This document shows positions 1 to 8,958 of a stretch of DNA of 64,000 nucleotides, one piece after another; position 1 is the first letter of the stretch, and every line of letters begins with the position of its first letter. The stretch comes from Sphingopyxis terrae subsp. terrae NBRC 15098 (lineage in GTDB: Bacteria > Pseudomonadota > Alphaproteobacteria > Sphingomonadales > Sphingomonadaceae). Made by a program: the position numbers and the translations under genes. The stretch is from assembly GCF_001610975.1 (NCBI RefSeq), contig NZ_CP013342.1, positions 744,001-808,000 on the forward strand, given 5' to 3'. Below the pieces are notes generated by a model. It had not been told where the DNA came from, made no database searches, and was given only the letters and a program-made list of their open reading frames with translations.

Positions 1-230
1 CGACAACCGGTCGAATCGAGGAGGTCGTCCTCGTCCGCCGACGGCTCGGACAAATCGCCTCCGGACTCTTCGATATAGACATGGCAGGTCGCGCATGAGC
101 AGCAGCCGCCGCACATCGCGAGCATTTCATCGACGCCGGCATCGCGAATGGCTTCCATCAGCGAATATTCGGGATCGGTGTCGATGATCCGATAGCTGCC
201 GTCGCGCAGGACGATGATAATCTCTGGCAT
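1..230 (-). CDS. 2Fe-2S ferredoxin, 3' end cut by window edge
   Basis: The first 76 codons of a plant/adrenodoxin-type ferredoxin read leftward from ATG at 230 and run off the window. The cluster-binding stretch CGGCCSCATC is visible at about residues 39-48, with the CxxxxCxxC spacing of 2Fe-2S ferredoxins; the fourth cysteine may be the one just before the window edge. It sits 17 bp downstream of the phosphotransferase gene in the same direction as a P450 gene at 8955-10121, so electron delivery to that P450 is a reasonable inference. Confidence 0.85.
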   Translation of the reverse strand, partial: MPEIIIVLRDGSYRIIDTDPEYSLMEAIRDAGVDEMLAMCGGCCSCATCHVYIEESGGDLSEPSADEDDLLDSTGC

Positions 231-247
231 ATCTGTTTCCTCAAATT

Positions 248-1369
248 TCAGGCTGACAATGGGTCGCGTCCGGGCCGCGTCTGCGCGACCGCTAGGGCAG
301 CGAGGTCGGGAAAGGCCCGCGCGCGCTCATGCGCTTCTGCCGACGAGGCGGTGCCCCGGATGGCCCGCCCCTTGATCCCGTGGAAGATCGCAGCAAGGCG
401 GAAGAAGTTGAACGCGATGGCGAACGCATAGTCGGTGTCGGGCATGCCGGTTCTGCGGCAATAATCGCCAACATACCGGGCTTCGGACGGAATGCCGAGC
501 GCCTCTAGATCGGCACCCGCAAGCCCTGCCACGATGTGCGGCGGCATCCGGTACATCATCGCATGATAGGCAAAATCGGCCAAGGGATGGCCGAGCGTAG
601 ACAATTCCCAGTCGAGAACTGCCACGATCTGCGGTTCGGTCGGGTGGAAGATCATATTGTCGCATCGGAAGTCGCCATGGACGATGGCCGTTGCATTACT
701 TTCCGGAAGATGCGCCGGAAGCCACTCGAGCATATAGTCCATATTCGGATCGCGCCCGGCGAGATCGTCGGCGAGATATGGTTTGGACCAGCGACCGATC
801 TGCCGTGCGAAATAGTCGCCGGGTTTGCCGTAATCGCCGAGTCCCACCGCTAATTGATCGATCGCGTGAAGCCGGGAAATTGTCTCATTCATCGCATCGA
901 AATAGGCGGACCGTTCTGCATGCGGAACAGACGGGAATGTCGCGTCCCAGAAGATCCGGCCCTCGACCATTTCCATGATATAGAAGGGCGTCCCGATAAC
1001 AGTCGGCTCCTCGCATAACGCGAAGATATGCGGCACGGGAAAGCCGGCCGCCTTGAGCGCCGTCAGTACGCGAACTTCGCGTTCGATGGCGTGAGCGCCA
1101 GGGAGCAGCGGCCCCGGCGGCTTCCGCCGGAGCACATAATACGCGCACGGCGTGCAGAGCCTGTAGGTAGGGTTGGACTGACCGCCTTTGAAACGCTCTA
1201 TACTGAGCGGCCCCGAAAAACCGTCGACATGCAAAACCAGCCAGTCGCGCAAGGCCGCTTCGTCGAAGGCGAAACCGTCGCGCACAGCCGCCGTGCCCGC
1301 CCCGTGCTCGCCTCCCACACTCACAAGCCAGCCTTCCAGTCGCGCTTGATCTTCTTGGCGAGGCTCCAT
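248..1369 (-). CDS. Phosphotransferase (APH/choline kinase-like) family protein
   Basis: This 373-residue protein has the aminoglycoside-phosphotransferase/ACAD10 kinase fold. The Brenner-type catalytic motif HGDFRCDN lies near residue 230, followed by the metal-binding DWE in LDWELSTLGHP. The family is usually found beside acyl-CoA dehydrogenases of the ACAD10/11 kind; in ACAD10/11 the kinase domain phosphorylates a 4-hydroxyacyl-CoA. Here its 5' end overlaps the 3' end of the acyl-CoA dehydrogenase gene by 49 bp, so the two are almost certainly co-translated. The substrate is unknown. A second paralogue lies at 11715-12839 in the divergent operon. Confidence 0.85.
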   Translation of the reverse strand: MEPRQEDQARLEGWLVSVGGEHGAGTAAVRDGFAFDEAALRDWLVLHVDGFSGPLSIERFKGGQSNPTYRLCTPCAYYVLRRKPPGPLLPGAHAIEREVRVLTALKAAGFPVPHIFALCEEPTVIGTPFYIMEMVEGRIFWDATFPSVPHAERSAYFDAMNETISRLHAIDQLAVGLGDYGKPGDYFARQIGRWSKPYLADDLAGRDPNMDYMLEWLPAHLPESNATAIVHGDFRCDNMIFHPTEPQIVAVLDWELSTLGHPLADFAYHAMMYRMPPHIVAGLAGADLEALGIPSEARYVGDYCRRTGMPDTDYAFAIAFNFFRLAAIFHGIKGRAIRGTASSAEAHERARAFPDLAALAVAQTRPGRDPLSA

Positions 1370-2487
1370 TTGTGGACTTCAGTCGGGCCGTCATAGATGC
1401 GGAAGGCACGGACTTCGCGGAACACCTGCTCGACGATCGTCTTGTCGGTGACCCCGGTGCCGCCCATCACCTGGACGCAGCGGTCGGCGACGCGCATCAG
1501 CGCTTCCGACACCGCGACCTTTGCCATCGAGCTTTCGACGGTGCCGAGCGAGCCGGTGTCGAGCACGCCAGCGCACCAGTCGATCATCAGTTCGGCCTGT
1601 TTCAGGTCGATCATATTTTCGGCGAGCATGAAGCCGACACCTTCATGGTCGATCAGCGCCTTGCCGAACGCCTCGCGGCGGTTGGCATAGTCGGTCGCAA
1701 TCTCGTGCGCGCGGATGCACGCGCCCAGCCAGCGCATGCAGTGCGACAGGCGCGCAGGCGAGAGACGGACCTGCGCATAACGAAAGCCTTCGCCCGCTTC
1801 GCCCAGCATCTGGTCGGCCGGAATGCGGAGGCTATCGATAGTGATCGTTGCGTGGCCGCCGGGCATCGAGTTGTCGATCGTGTTGGGTACGTCGTCGATG
1901 CGGATCGCGGGGTCCGGTAGGTCGACGAGGAACATGCAGGCGCCCTGTTCGGACTTCGCCATCACAATGCCCACCCGCGCGCCCAGCGCGCCGGTGATGA
2001 AGGTCTTGCGGCCGTTGACGACCCAGTGATTGCCGTCGAGGTGGCACGTCGTTTTCATCATCGACGGGTCAGATCCTGCGCCGCCCTCTTCGGCAGGCTC
2101 CGTCATGAAGAAGGCCGAACGGACGCTGCCTTCGACCATAGGCTTGAGAAACCGCTCCTTAAGTTCCGGACTCCCCTCCTTGCCCAGCAGATACATATTG
2201 CCCTCGTCGGGTGCCATCGTGTTACAGGCGAGCGGGCCGAGCGGCGACAGGCCGCTCTTGATCAGCACGACCGCGGTCTCGCGCTGGTTCAAATGACCGC
2301 CGTCGCCCAGGATATGCGGCGTCAACACCCCGGCGTTGCGGGCATGTTCGCGCATTTCCATCACGAGGTCGTCGGTCGGTGCGCCATGATGGTCGCGGCG
2401 CGGATCCTTCTCATAGGGAACGACGGTTTCGCGGACAAAGGTTTCGACCTTCGCGGCGATGGCGAGGGCGCGGTCAGAGATACTCAT
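1321..2487 (-). CDS. Acyl-CoA dehydrogenase (ACAD10/11-like)
   Basis: This 388-residue protein is a FAD-dependent acyl-CoA dehydrogenase. It has the middle-domain FMTEPAEEGGAGSDPS block near residues 150-165, a C-terminal helical domain with MGGTGVTD, and the RIYDGPTEVHKWSLAKKI tail typical of ACAD10/11-type enzymes. It would introduce a 2,3-double bond into an acyl-CoA. It overlaps the downstream kinase-like gene and follows an SDR gene by 55 bp. The pairing with a phosphotransferase suggests hydroxylated or branched acyl-CoAs, but the sequence does not show the substrate. Confidence 0.92.
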   Translation of the reverse strand: MSISDRALAIAAKVETFVRETVVPYEKDPRRDHHGAPTDDLVMEMREHARNAGVLTPHILGDGGHLNQRETAVVLIKSGLSPLGPLACNTMAPDEGNMYLLGKEGSPELKERFLKPMVEGSVRSAFFMTEPAEEGGAGSDPSMMKTTCHLDGNHWVVNGRKTFITGALGARVGIVMAKSEQGACMFLVDLPDPAIRIDDVPNTIDNSMPGGHATITIDSLRIPADQMLGEAGEGFRYAQVRLSPARLSHCMRWLGACIRAHEIATDYANRREAFGKALIDHEGVGFMLAENMIDLKQAELMIDWCAGVLDTGSLGTVESSMAKVAVSEALMRVADRCVQVMGGTGVTDKTIVEQVFREVRAFRIYDGPTEVHKWSLAKKIKRDWKAGL

Positions 2488-2542
2488 CGGCTATTGGCTC
2501 CGATCCTAATTGATGGGGTGGTTGCGGCATGCCGTGCTGGGG

Positions 2543-3304
2543 TCACATCGCCGAAAGTCCGCCATCGATCACTAGCTCGGCACCCGTCACGAAGCTTGCT
2601 TCGTCCGAACAGAAATAGAGCGCGGCGTTCGCGACATCGCCAGGCACGCCGACACGCCCGAGCGGAATCTGGCGGGCAAGCTTGGCCAGGACATCTTCGC
2701 GCGCCTGCCCCGCCGTCAGCCCGTCGAGCAAGGGTGTGTCGATGAAGGTCGGATGGAGCGAATTGCAGGTGATCTTGCCGCCCATTTTGGCGCAGTGTAG
2801 CGCGACCGACTTGGTCAGGTGACGCACCGCCGCCTTAGCCGAATTGTAGGCGGCGAGGTTGCCCGCCGCGACAATCCCCGAAATCGACGAGATATTCAGG
2901 ATCGCGCCGCCGCCGCTCTGTCGCATCAGCGGCAGGCAGCTGCGCATGCCATAGAAGACCCCATCGAGATCGATGGCGTGCGTCCGCTTCCAGTCCTCGA
3001 TCGAGATTTCTTCGACCGAACCCGTCAAGCAGATTCCGGCGTTGTTCACGAGGATGTGAAGTGCTCCGAAGGCGTCCTCTATAACCGGCAAGGTGGCTGC
3101 CCAATCGGCCGGATCGGCAACGTCGATCCTCAACGCCACCGCTCCGCCGCCGAAATGGCGAGCAACCTCGCTCGCTGCCGCGAGATTGACATCGGAGACG
3201 ATCACGCGTGCGCCTTCGTCCGCGAAGCGCCGCGCTATCGCCGCGCCGAGCCCCGATCCCGCGCCGGTGACCAGCGCCACCTTGCCTTCCAGCCTGCCTG
3301 TCAT
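2543..3304 (-). CDS. SDR family oxidoreductase
   Basis: This is a classical short-chain dehydrogenase/reductase of 253 residues. The Rossmann motif TGAGSGLG is at about 13-20, NNAG near 88-91, the catalytic Ser in ISSISG near 140, and YNSAKAA gives the YxxxK pair near 153-157. The C-terminus GAELVIDGGLSAM is typical. It probably oxidizes or reduces a hydroxyl/keto group of an intermediate in this catabolic operon. It lies between the TonB receptor and the acyl-CoA dehydrogenase genes. Confidence 0.9.
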   Translation of the reverse strand: MTGRLEGKVALVTGAGSGLGAAIARRFADEGARVIVSDVNLAAASEVARHFGGGAVALRIDVADPADWAATLPVIEDAFGALHILVNNAGICLTGSVEEISIEDWKRTHAIDLDGVFYGMRSCLPLMRQSGGGAILNISSISGIVAAGNLAAYNSAKAAVRHLTKSVALHCAKMGGKITCNSLHPTFIDTPLLDGLTAGQAREDVLAKLARQIPLGRVGVPGDVANAALYFCSDEASFVTGAELVIDGGLSAM

Positions 3305-3398
3305 ACTCTCATTCCCTGATGGTGGCGCGGGGCCGTCTGGCCCGCCCTCCCGTTGCCATTATGCGGCGGAAAAGCGGACTTTCGGTTGCTCCGGATCG

Positions 3399-6008
3399 TC
3401 AGAAGCGCATCGTTGCTTCGACGCCGTAGGTGCGCGGGGCACCGCGAGCGAGATAGTCGAGGTAGAAGGCGTTGAGGTTCAGACCATATGTATAATAGAA
3501 TTTGTTGGTCAGATTCTTGCCCCACAGCGCGACCGAGAAGCGCTCGTCGAACGTATAAGTCGCTCTGGCATTGAAGAGGACATAGTCGGGATTGCCGCAA
3601 GCGATCTCGGGCGTCGCCGCAAGCACCAGCGAACCTGCGGCGGGCTTGTCGCAGGGATTCTGGCCGTAGGAACCGAACGGGTCGAAGAAATATTTACCCA
3701 TATATTGGACGTCGCCGCGAACCTGGAACTTGTGCGGACCGCTGTCGACCAGCGTCACGTCGACCCCCGCCGACGCAGTCCATTTGGGTGCGTTGGGGAA
3801 CTGGTTGCCGTTGATGTTGCGTGTCAGGCTGGCCGGATCGGTCGGGTCGATCTTGTTGCCTTTATATTTGCTGTTGAGATAGCCCACCGAGGCGTCGAAG
3901 CGGATCGCGTCGGTAGCCTGCAGGGCGAGCTCGGCCTCGCCGCCAAAAACGCGGCCGTTTGCGGCACGCAGGAAGGATGTCGCGCCGATGATCTGGGCGA
4001 TCTGCTGGTTCGAATAATCATAATAGAAGCCGGCGAGATTGAGCTGGAGCTTGTTGTCGAGCAGTCGCGTCTTCAACCCGACCTCATAGGCATTCACCTT
4101 CTCGGGATCGAGGAAATAGACCTGGCTCACATCCTGATAAGCGAGTCCGTTATAGGTGCCCGAACGATAACCGCGGCTGTAGCTTGCATAGCCCATCACA
4201 TCGTCGCTGAACTTATAGTCGACGACGAGGCGCCCGGTGAGTTCGCCCGAGGATTCCTTCTGGTTCAACGCCGGAAGGTTTGGATCATCGGGCGAACTGT
4301 AAGGGACAAGGTTAGCGATCGGGGTCACCCCGTCCAGCCCGAAGAGGACCGTCCGCGCATTCTGATATTTCACCTTGTCCCATGTGTAGCGCAGGCCAAG
4401 CGTGATGCTGAGCTGATCCGTGACATCCCAGACCGCCTCTCCATAAATGGCGGTTGAGGGCCGCTTGAGCGTGAAGCGCTGGTCTCCGGCGATCGGTCCG
4501 AACGGTGGGGCGCCCGCCGCGAAGCAGGCGTTCTGCGCCGCAGTCCCGCCAGCCGTATTCGTCGCGGCCACGTCGGCGTTGAACGCGATCAGCGTGCGCG
4601 CGTCGAAATAGCCTGCGGGGTTGATCACGACGGGAGCGCAGAAGCCCGGGTCGGTCGGGGTCAACGACGGGTCGAGCGCAAAGGCCGGTAGCGTCCGCAG
4701 CGAATTGCCGACCGCGATCGGGATATTGCCATAGTTTCCGGGCAGGCCGAGCCCCGAAAGGATCGGGCGCAGAAAGCCGAAGAAATCGGGCTCATTGTGC
4801 GTGTCGATCTTGTCCTGGCCATAATAGAGACCACCGATCAGTTTCAGCCGGTCGCCGTCATAGGTCAGGCGCAGGTCCTGGTTGAAACTCTTGCTCGCGC
4901 TGTCGTAGCGGATCGCGCAGATATTGTTCGGCGAGCCGTCGCAATCAAACGGAGCGAGGCGATAGCGGCCGACATCATAGCCGGTGATCGAGGTCAGGGT
5001 GAGGTCGTTCCCGAGTTCGGCCTCGATATTGAGCGACAGCCCTTTCGACCGGGTAAAATATTCGCCGCCGGTATCCGACTGGACCTCGTTTCGCTTCAGC
5101 AGCCGACCCCCGAGTTCGGGCCTGGGATCGAAGCGCGAATAGCCCCCGGCGTCGGTGCGGCCCTGAAGATAGCCGATACCATAGGGCAGATCCTGCCGCG
5201 GGTCATTTTTGGCATAATAGGCCTTGAGGTTGATATCGATCGTATCGACCGGCTTGAAGCGAAGCGAGATGCGGCCCGCGATCGAATCGGTGGTGCCGAA
5301 GTCCAGGTTCTGTGTCGGATTGAACGTATAGCCATCGCCCTTGCTTCGCGTGAAGGCGGCGCGAATGCCCGCCTTGTCCTCAGCGAGGGTCAGCTCGACC
5401 GCGCCCTCGGCCTTGATCGTGTCATAATTGCCGTAGCCGAGCGTCAGATAACCGTTGTTGCCCGAGAGATAGGGCTTGCGGGTGATGAAGTTGATCGCGC
5501 CGCCCGTCGTATTGCGGCCGTAAAGCGTGCCCTGCGGCCCGCGCAGGACTTCGACGCGCTCGAGATCATAAAGCTGCTGGCCGTGGCTCGCGCGGAAGCT
5601 CTGATAGACTTCGTCGACATAGACCCCGACCGGAGATGCCGTCGAAGCCGAAAACTCGTTGGCGACCGAGATGCCGCGGAGCGAGAAATTGGGCTGCGTA
5701 TCCGAATAGGCCGAGGTCACCTGGATATTGGGCAGGCTGCCCATGAGGTCACTCGTCTCGCTGACCCCGCGCGCCGCGAGATCTTCGGACGAGAAGGCAG
5801 AGATGGCGGCGGGAACATCCTGAAGATTCTGCGACCTCTTCTGGGCGGTCACGACGATGTCGCTGAGCCCGCCCGCGCTCGTCGTTTCGTCGGTCGTAGC
5901 GGCATCCTGCGTCGCCGGTGCGTCCTGCGCCCCCGCCGGGACGGCCGCGAGCGCAATCATGCTCCCGGCGATGAAAAGGGCGGTTTTTCTGGTATTATTA
6001 TAAGTCAT
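3399..6008 (-). CDS. TonB-dependent outer-membrane receptor
   Basis: This 869-residue protein starts with a cleavable signal peptide (AGSMIALAAVPAGAQ) and a TonB-box-like DIVVTAQKR near residue 50. A plug domain follows (RGPQGTLYGRNTTGGAINFITRKP near 155-180), then a long beta-barrel ending in Phe (VEATMRF). The class is greatly expanded in sphingomonads, where many members take up hydrophobic organic compounds or siderophores. An AGGGAGA-type ribosome site precedes the ATG. Its place between CoA-ligase and dehydrogenase genes suggests it imports the substrate that the surrounding enzymes degrade. Confidence 0.95.
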   Translation of the reverse strand: MTYNNTRKTALFIAGSMIALAAVPAGAQDAPATQDAATTDETTSAGGLSDIVVTAQKRSQNLQDVPAAISAFSSEDLAARGVSETSDLMGSLPNIQVTSAYSDTQPNFSLRGISVANEFSASTASPVGVYVDEVYQSFRASHGQQLYDLERVEVLRGPQGTLYGRNTTGGAINFITRKPYLSGNNGYLTLGYGNYDTIKAEGAVELTLAEDKAGIRAAFTRSKGDGYTFNPTQNLDFGTTDSIAGRISLRFKPVDTIDINLKAYYAKNDPRQDLPYGIGYLQGRTDAGGYSRFDPRPELGGRLLKRNEVQSDTGGEYFTRSKGLSLNIEAELGNDLTLTSITGYDVGRYRLAPFDCDGSPNNICAIRYDSASKSFNQDLRLTYDGDRLKLIGGLYYGQDKIDTHNEPDFFGFLRPILSGLGLPGNYGNIPIAVGNSLRTLPAFALDPSLTPTDPGFCAPVVINPAGYFDARTLIAFNADVAATNTAGGTAAQNACFAAGAPPFGPIAGDQRFTLKRPSTAIYGEAVWDVTDQLSITLGLRYTWDKVKYQNARTVLFGLDGVTPIANLVPYSSPDDPNLPALNQKESSGELTGRLVVDYKFSDDVMGYASYSRGYRSGTYNGLAYQDVSQVYFLDPEKVNAYEVGLKTRLLDNKLQLNLAGFYYDYSNQQIAQIIGATSFLRAANGRVFGGEAELALQATDAIRFDASVGYLNSKYKGNKIDPTDPASLTRNINGNQFPNAPKWTASAGVDVTLVDSGPHKFQVRGDVQYMGKYFFDPFGSYGQNPCDKPAAGSLVLAATPEIACGNPDYVLFNARATYTFDERFSVALWGKNLTNKFYYTYGLNLNAFYLDYLARGAPRTYGVEATMRF

Positions 6009-6043
6009 TTTCGCTCTCCCTGAAAATGTTCGTCGAAATCTCG

Positions 6044-7600
6044 TCAGCTGCCCCCGTCTCGTGCGGGCGCCGACATTCGAAGGTCGATCATGCGTCCGGC
6101 TTCCCGGCTCGCATCGCGCAGCTTCTGCTTGTGGATCTTGCCGGTTTCGGTCCGGCCGACGCTTTCGAAGCGCCAGAGGCGCGGGCGCTTCGGCCCGGCG
6201 AGGGTCGCTGCGATGTCGGCGGCGATCCGCCGCGCGAGTTCGATGTCGTGCGGCCCCGTCGCGGCGTCGCTCTCGACGAGAACCGCGACGACTTCGCCGA
6301 GATCGGAGTAGGGAAGCCCGAAGACCGCGCAGTCGCGCACCGCGGGATGCTCGATCAGCGCCGCTTCGACTTCGCTCGGATAGACATTCACACCGCCCGA
6401 GATGATGGTGAAATTCCGCCGGTCGGTGAGGAACAGAAAGCCGTCGTCGTCGACATGGCCGATGTCGCCCATCGTGGCCCAGCCGTGCGCGTCGAGCGCG
6501 CCGCGCGTCTTCTCGGGATCATTGTGATATTCGAGCCCGGCCTTGCCCTCGAAATAGACGGTGCCCGTCGTTCCGGGCGGCACTTCGCGACCATCGTCAT
6601 CGAGAATATGAATCGTGCAGCCGAAGGCCCGTCCGACGCTGCCCGGCCGGGCGAGCCATTCGGGCGAGCTTATGTGCGTAAAGCCAACGCTTTCGGTGCC
6701 CGAATAATATTCGTGGAGGATCGGCCCCCACCAGTCGATCATCGCGCGCTTCACCGAAGGCGGGCATGGCGCGCCGGCATGGATCGCGCAGCGGTGCGAC
6801 GACAGATCCTGAGCCGCCCGCGCATCCCCGGGCAACGCGAGCAGACGCGAGAACATCGTTGGCACCCACTGGCTGTGCGTCACCCGCTCGCGCTCGATCA
6901 GACCGAGCGCTGCGGCGGCATCGAATTTCTCCATGCCGACAAGTTTGGCGCCGGCGCGCAGCAGGTTCATCGCGAAGCGCAGCGGGGCCGCGTGGTAGAG
7001 TGGCGCGGGCGACAGAAAAATGGTGTCGGCATCGAAGCCGAACAGGGCCGCGCCGCGCTCGACGCGGCGGCCGTCGCTGCCCAATTCTTCGCCGGCCAGC
7101 GGACGGCGCACGCCCTTGGGCCGGCCCGTCGTTCCCGAGGTGTAGAGCATGTCGCCGCCCTCGATCGCGGGCGGCGGCGAATGGTCGCCAGGCGCCGCGG
7201 CGAGAGGCGGTAAGCCGCCGCCATCGTCGAGGCCGTAGCGTCTGAGGTCGAGGCCCTCCGAGGCCGCCGCGCCAAGCGCGGCGAGGTCGGGCGAAGCGAT
7301 CAGAACGCGGGCCCCGCTGTCCTCGAGGATGTAGCGCACCTCTCCGGGGGTCAGCCTGGTCGGGATCGGCAGAAAATAGAGACCCGAACGCTGCGCCGCC
7401 CAGGCAAGTCCGAGAAATTCGGGCCGGTTCGAGACGAGCAGCGCGACGACATCGCCCTGCGATAGTCCTTCGTGCCAAAGCAGCGCGGCGACGCGCGCGC
7501 TGAACCGGTCGAGATCGCCGTAGGTCCAGCGCCGCGCGCCGAAGACGAGCGCTTCGCGGTCCGGGTCGCGCGCGGCGATCGCGGCGGGCGACCAGTTCAT
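6044..7600 (-). CDS. Acyl-CoA synthetase (AMP-forming ligase)
   Basis: This 518-residue ANL-superfamily ligase has the P-loop-like YTSGTTGRPKG near 150-160, YYSGTE near 290, and the hinge region GDIGHVDDDGFLFLTDR near 375-390. The C-terminal catalytic lysine is in ETGKIHKQKL. It activates a carboxylic acid with ATP to the CoA thioester, the entry step for beta-oxidation by the neighbouring dehydrogenases. It overlaps the phosphatase gene by 4 bp and lies 35 bp upstream of the TonB receptor gene. Chain length or ring type of the substrate cannot be read from sequence. Confidence 0.92.
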   Translation of the reverse strand: MNWSPAAIAARDPDREALVFGARRWTYGDLDRFSARVAALLWHEGLSQGDVVALLVSNRPEFLGLAWAAQRSGLYFLPIPTRLTPGEVRYILEDSGARVLIASPDLAALGAAASEGLDLRRYGLDDGGGLPPLAAAPGDHSPPPAIEGGDMLYTSGTTGRPKGVRRPLAGEELGSDGRRVERGAALFGFDADTIFLSPAPLYHAAPLRFAMNLLRAGAKLVGMEKFDAAAALGLIERERVTHSQWVPTMFSRLLALPGDARAAQDLSSHRCAIHAGAPCPPSVKRAMIDWWGPILHEYYSGTESVGFTHISSPEWLARPGSVGRAFGCTIHILDDDGREVPPGTTGTVYFEGKAGLEYHNDPEKTRGALDAHGWATMGDIGHVDDDGFLFLTDRRNFTIISGGVNVYPSEVEAALIEHPAVRDCAVFGLPYSDLGEVVAVLVESDAATGPHDIELARRIAADIAATLAGPKRPRLWRFESVGRTETGKIHKQKLRDASREAGRMIDLRMSAPARDGGS

Positions 7601-8202
7601 GCCGACGCGCCCGAGAACCGGCCCGACAAATGCGCGGTCTCGTTGACGCTAACGACCGCGAGGCGATCGAGCGATGAGCCGGCAAGCCGCGTGATCGATC
7701 CATAATCGGGCAGGAAATGGCCCATGCCGTCGAGGCCGAGCGCCTGCCCGAGCAGGATATTGATCGGAAAACCGTGGGTGAAGATCGCGACGGTCTCGAG
7801 GTGGCGCCGCGCGAGGAGATCGGCGTAGGCGTCGAGCGTCTCCGAACGGAAGCGCTTCGGGTCGATCCCGAAATAGCCGATCGGATCGCCAAGGAAGCGG
7901 CGCCATTCCGCCTCGCCGCGTGCCCGGATGATCTCGGCATTGGCATAATCGACCCCGTAACGATCGACTTCGCCGAGATTGGCGATCGCCTCGGGAACCT
8001 TAGCGAGCCGGTCGGCGAGCGGCTGCGCGGTCCCCGCGGCGCGCGCCATGCCGCTATGAAAGATGGCATCGACCGCGGTTTCGGCAAGATATTGGCCGAC
8101 ATGCCCGGCCTGCTCGCGGCCGAGCGCCGACAGCGGCGGATTGGCGGGGGTAGCACCGGCCTGGGTTTCGGGCTTGCCGTGGCGGACGAGGATCAGCTTC
8201 AT
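7597..8202 (-). CDS. Histidine phosphatase family protein
   Basis: This 201-residue protein begins MKLILVRHGKPE, the RHG signature of the phosphoglycerate-mutase/histidine-phosphatase superfamily. It has a second conserved histidine in FTHGFPINILLG near 145. Stand-alone members of this clade appear in sphingomonad and mycobacterial catabolic clusters with acyl-CoA enzymes. A link to the kinase-like proteins in the same operons (phosphorylation then dephosphorylation of an intermediate) is a possible but untested inference. It is packed between the SDR (3 bp) and the CoA ligase (4-bp overlap). Confidence 0.85.
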   Translation of the reverse strand: MKLILVRHGKPETQAGATPANPPLSALGREQAGHVGQYLAETAVDAIFHSGMARAAGTAQPLADRLAKVPEAIANLGEVDRYGVDYANAEIIRARGEAEWRRFLGDPIGYFGIDPKRFRSETLDAYADLLARRHLETVAIFTHGFPINILLGQALGLDGMGHFLPDYGSITRLAGSSLDRLAVVSVNETAHLSGRFSGASA

Positions 8203-8205
8203 CGT

Positions 8206-8958
8206 TCAGCCCCGCCCCGCCAGCGTGCGCAGCGCATGAAAGCCGCCATCGACCTTGAGATCGACGCCATTGACCCAGCTCGCGCGCGACGACAGCAGGA
8301 AGAAGATGGCCTGGGCGATTTCCTCAGGCCGGCCGTGACGGCCCGTGAGGGCTTCGGCCGCGGCGATCCGGTCCGCGCCCATCGAGCTGCGGAAATCGGC
8401 GAGGATCGGCGTCTCGACCGGGCCCGGACTGACGCAATTGACGCGAATCCGGCGCGAGCTGAAAGCGGCCGCCTCATGGAGCATCCAGCGGTTGAGCAGC
8501 GCCTTTGAATGTTCGTAGGCCAATGTCCCGTCGAGGGTCGAAAGCTCGGCCTGCAATTCGCGGGGCCCGAGGCCCAGAAGCCAGTCTTTCGCGGCATCGT
8601 CGAGCGAACAGCGCGCAGCCGTGATGCTCGACACGGCGACGATGCTCGCGCCCTCGGCCAGCCGCCCCGCCAGCGCGTCGGTCAGTTGCCGCGGCGCGAG
8701 CAGGTTCACCGCGAGCACCGCCGCCGTCGGCGCCGTCCCGGGCAAGCCGGCGACATGCGCGATAGCGGCAAGCGGCCCATCGATCTGCTCCGCCGCGCGG
8801 GCGATCGCTTCGGACGAGGCAAGGTCGCAGACGATGTCACAACCGGGCCCCGCGGCGCGGTCGAGACCGATCGGCCGATACCCCGCGTCGACGAGGTCGC
8901 GGTAGAGCGCGCGGCCGATGCCGCTCGCCGAACCCGTGACAAGGATCGTGCCGCTCAT
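8206..8958 (-). CDS. SDR family oxidoreductase, 3-alpha-HSD/coniferyl-alcohol-dehydrogenase-like
   Basis: This 250-residue SDR has TGSASGIG near residues 7-14 and a long insertion after the active-site serine (SSITAARCSLDDAAKDWLLG). YEHSK supplies Tyr and Lys near 165-169. The insertion and the SGIGRALYRDLVDAG start resemble 3-alpha-hydroxysteroid dehydrogenase/carbonyl reductase and coniferyl-alcohol dehydrogenase. It overlaps the P450 gene by 4 bp, so it may oxidize the alcohol that the P450 makes. Confidence 0.87.
   Translation of the reverse strand: MSGTILVTGSASGIGRALYRDLVDAGYRPIGLDRAAGPGCDIVCDLASSEAIARAAEQIDGPLAAIAHVAGLPGTAPTAAVLAVNLLAPRQLTDALAGRLAEGASIVAVSSITAARCSLDDAAKDWLLGLGPRELQAELSTLDGTLAYEHSKALLNRWMLHEAAAFSSRRIRVNCVSPGPVETPILADFRSSMGADRIAAAEALTGRHGRPEEIAQAIFFLLSSRASWVNGVDLKVDGGFHALRTLAGRG

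Noticed and set aside
3093..4457. Long plus-strand frame (454 codons), and another at 4797-6023
   Set aside because: Antisense to the TonB receptor; no motifs, no ribosome site.
6597..8156. 519-codon minus-strand frame
   Set aside because: Shifted reading of the CoA ligase and phosphatase genes; composition is Arg/Ser-rich and without motifs.
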